From a bacterium SM23_31 (GTDB taxonomy: Bacteria > SM23-31): a stretch of 7,453 nt of DNA. Under the pieces are notes generated by a model, which did not search any database, was not told where the DNA came from, and saw only the letters and a program-made list of their open reading frames with translations. A program made the position numbers and the translations under genes. Location of the stretch: the NCBI GenBank assembly GCA_001304035.1, contig LJUD01000142.1:1-7453 (forward strand). The letters run 5' to 3'. Shown here piece after piece: positions 6,509-7,453 of this stretch. Each line of letters starts with the position of its first letter. Within the stretch, counting starts at the first letter, position 1.

Positions 6509-6567
6509 TCAATATCATAAATTTCAATGAACCTTTAAAATGATTAATAACATAAAAAGCGGGACCG

Positions 6568-6711
6568 ATGAAACGCACCTATCAACCGAGCAATAGAAAA
6601 AGACGGAATAAACACGGCTACCGTTCTCGAATGCATACAAAGAACGGCAGAAAGATAATAAGCAATAGACGAAGAAAAGGCAGAAACCGTTTGACCGTAA
6701 GTGACAAATAA
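6568..6711 (+). CDS. rpmH: 50S ribosomal protein L34
   Basis: The 47-residue, very basic protein MKRTYQPSNRKRRNKHGYRS... ends KGRNRLTVSDK and is a full-length bL34 of normal size. It carries the conserved MKRTYQPS start, the RKRRNKHG(Y/F)R core and the RLTVS end. It binds 23S rRNA in the large ribosomal subunit. The ribosome binding site is poor (AAGCGGGACCG before the ATG at 6568). The gene overlaps the longest rnpA reading frame by 11 nt and heads the standard rpmH-rnpA-yidD-yidC cluster. The identification rests on near-consensus sequence over the whole length. Confidence 0.98.
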   Translation: MKRTYQPSNRKRRNKHGYRSRMHTKNGRKIISNRRRKGRNRLTVSDK

Positions 6712-7063
6712 TGTGTTGAAAATTAACACACTTAAGCGGCGTGAACGCTTAAAAAGCTCAGTTAGGATAAAAGCGATTCTTCAAAACGGCAGACGGCTGA
6801 AAGGCAAGTGTTTATCGCTGTATTTTGCGCCTGCAGAAAACACAGCTTTTGCAGTATTGGTAACAAAAAAAGTCGGCAGCGCCGTACAACGTAATAAAAC
6901 AAAACGGTGGATAAGAGAAATTTATCGACAGGAAAGACAAAATATCTTATTTCCATGTGAACTTTTATTATTGGTTGATAAACACTGCTCGACTTTAAAT
7001 TTTAATGAACTGAAGACTGACATAATATATTTACTATCAAAACTGAATAAGAAAAACCCATGA
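6701..7063 (+). CDS. rnpA: Ribonuclease P protein component
   Basis: The protein of up to 120 residues has the LKRRERLKSS start typical of RnpA (11-20), the central strand region AFAVLVTKKVGSAV (49-62), and the RNR signature AVQRNKTKRWIREIYR (61-76), which contacts the RNase P RNA. It helps the catalytic RNA bind pre-tRNA for 5' maturation. No ATG is available at the N-terminus. Candidate starts are GTG 6701 (11-nt overlap with rpmH), GTG 6713 and TTG 6716, none with a good Shine-Dalgarno sequence. The 6713 start gives 116 aa beginning MLKINTLKRRERL and fits the family length best, while 6701 is the longest form and is used here. Its TGA overlaps the yidD ATG by 4 nt, so the genes are probably translationally coupled. 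Confidence 0.95.
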   Translation: MTNNVLKINTLKRRERLKSSVRIKAILQNGRRLKGKCLSLYFAPAENTAFAVLVTKKVGSAVQRNKTKRWIREIYRQERQNILFPCELLLLVDKHCSTLNFNELKTDIIYLLSKLNKKNP

Positions 7064-7269
7064 AAACAGCAATAATCATCCTTATCAGGGTATATCAGGC
7101 AGTTATTTCTCCGTCGCTGCCATCCGTGTGCCGTTTTAAGCCTTCGTGTTCTGAGTATGCACTTGAAGCAGTCCAAAAATATGGTGCATTAAAAGGCAGT
7201 TATATGGCTTTGCGACGATTACTGCGATGTCATCCTTTTTCAAAGAAACACGGGTGGGATCCGGTATAA
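7060..7269 (+). CDS. yidD: Membrane protein insertion efficiency factor YidD
   Basis: The 69-residue protein has the full family pattern: an N-terminal amphipathic/hydrophobic helix (MKTAIIILIRVYQAVISPSL), CRFKPSCSEYALEA (24-37), and RRLLRCHPF (52-60) followed by DPV (67-69). The family usually has GG-x-DPV; here it reads HGWDPV, with the first glycine replaced by histidine, and the chain stops right after the motif. YidD is a peripheral inner-membrane protein that helps YidC/Sec insertion of membrane proteins. The ATG overlaps the rnpA stop codon (ATGA), and yidC follows 17 nt downstream. The conserved order rnpA-yidD-yidC confirms the call. Confidence 0.96.
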   Translation: MKTAIIILIRVYQAVISPSLPSVCRFKPSCSEYALEAVQKYGALKGSYMALRRLLRCHPFSKKHGWDPV

Positions 7270-7286
7270 AAATTATTGGATGAAAC

Positions 7287-7453
7287 ATGGACCGTAAAGC
7301 TGTATTAGCACTCATATTGGTTTTCATAATCCTGGTGTTGTGGGAACCTTATTCAAAATGGGTATCCCCGCCTTCTGAAACGAAGGAGACAACACAGGAA
7401 CCTTCAGGGCGTGCGCCAGCGATCACCGAACAGGCGAAAACCGAAGAAAGACA
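7287..7453 (+). CDS. yidC: Membrane protein insertase YidC, N-terminal part (cut by window end)
   Basis: The ATG at 7287 opens a frame that runs off the right edge (55 full codons seen). It begins MDRKAVLALILVFIILVLWE, a short charged lead then TM1 (about 5-19), followed by a hydrophilic stretch rich in Pro, Glu, Thr and Lys. This is the layout of diderm YidC, where TM1 precedes the periplasmic P1 domain. The conserved insertase core lies beyond the window, so the call depends on this N-terminus plus the position directly after yidD. A GGA at 7278-7280, 6 nt before the ATG, is a weak ribosome binding site. Confidence 0.92.
   Translation, partial: MDRKAVLALILVFIILVLWEPYSKWVSPPSETKETTQEPSGRAPAITEQAKTEER

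Noticed and set aside
6544..6729. 61-aa minus-strand frame over rpmH
   Set aside because: It is the antisense shadow of the near-consensus L34 gene.
1..7453. CRISPR array, tRNA, rRNA, transposase or phage genes
   Set aside because: No regularly spaced repeats, cloverleaf, rRNA-like sequence or mobile-element protein motifs were seen on either strand.

Overview
The window looks like a chromosomal segment of a diderm (Gram-negative type) bacterium of moderate-to-low GC content. Envelope genes with signal peptides, a beta-barrel protein ending in phenylalanine and a YidC with a proline/glutamate-rich periplasmic start support a diderm. The inverted repeat and the gene style resemble FCB-group or candidate-phylum genomes, but that placement is an impression; the sequence alone does not fix the taxon.

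Layout. (1) 1-231, plus strand: the 3' part of a small GIY-YIG nuclease-domain gene, ending 2 bp from a convergent gene. (2) 234-6050, minus strand, read right to left: a TetR-family regulator (6050-5433), a LolA-like periplasmic carrier with a signal peptide (5172-4411), an outer-membrane beta-barrel protein (4414-3224, 4-nt overlap with the previous gene), and a 12-TM RND/MMPL exporter of the HAE3 (COG1033) type (3083-234). A long imperfect inverted repeat (3112-3200) lies between the last two genes. (3) 6051-6567: a non-coding, AT-rich divergent region. (4) 6568-7453, plus strand: the conserved cluster rpmH - rnpA - yidD - yidC (yidC cut by the window end), with tight overlaps between the first three genes.

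How it works together. The same 19-bp perfect palindrome (9-1-9) occurs twice, once at the tetR promoter and once between tetR and the LolA-like gene. The tetR copy abuts a near-consensus sigma-70 promoter. The simplest reading is a self-repressing TetR that also controls the three-gene envelope operon. The operon supplies one part for each compartment: an inner-membrane RND pump, a soluble periplasmic lipoprotein-carrier-like protein and an outer-membrane barrel. It has no membrane-fusion adaptor and no TolC-like protein, so it is not a classical AcrAB-TolC pump. A route moving a lipid or other hydrophobic compound from inner to outer membrane is the best inference; the substrate is unknown. 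The housekeeping cluster on the right is ordinary in content. It normally lies near dnaA/oriC, yet neither dnaA nor a convincing set of DnaA boxes is seen here.
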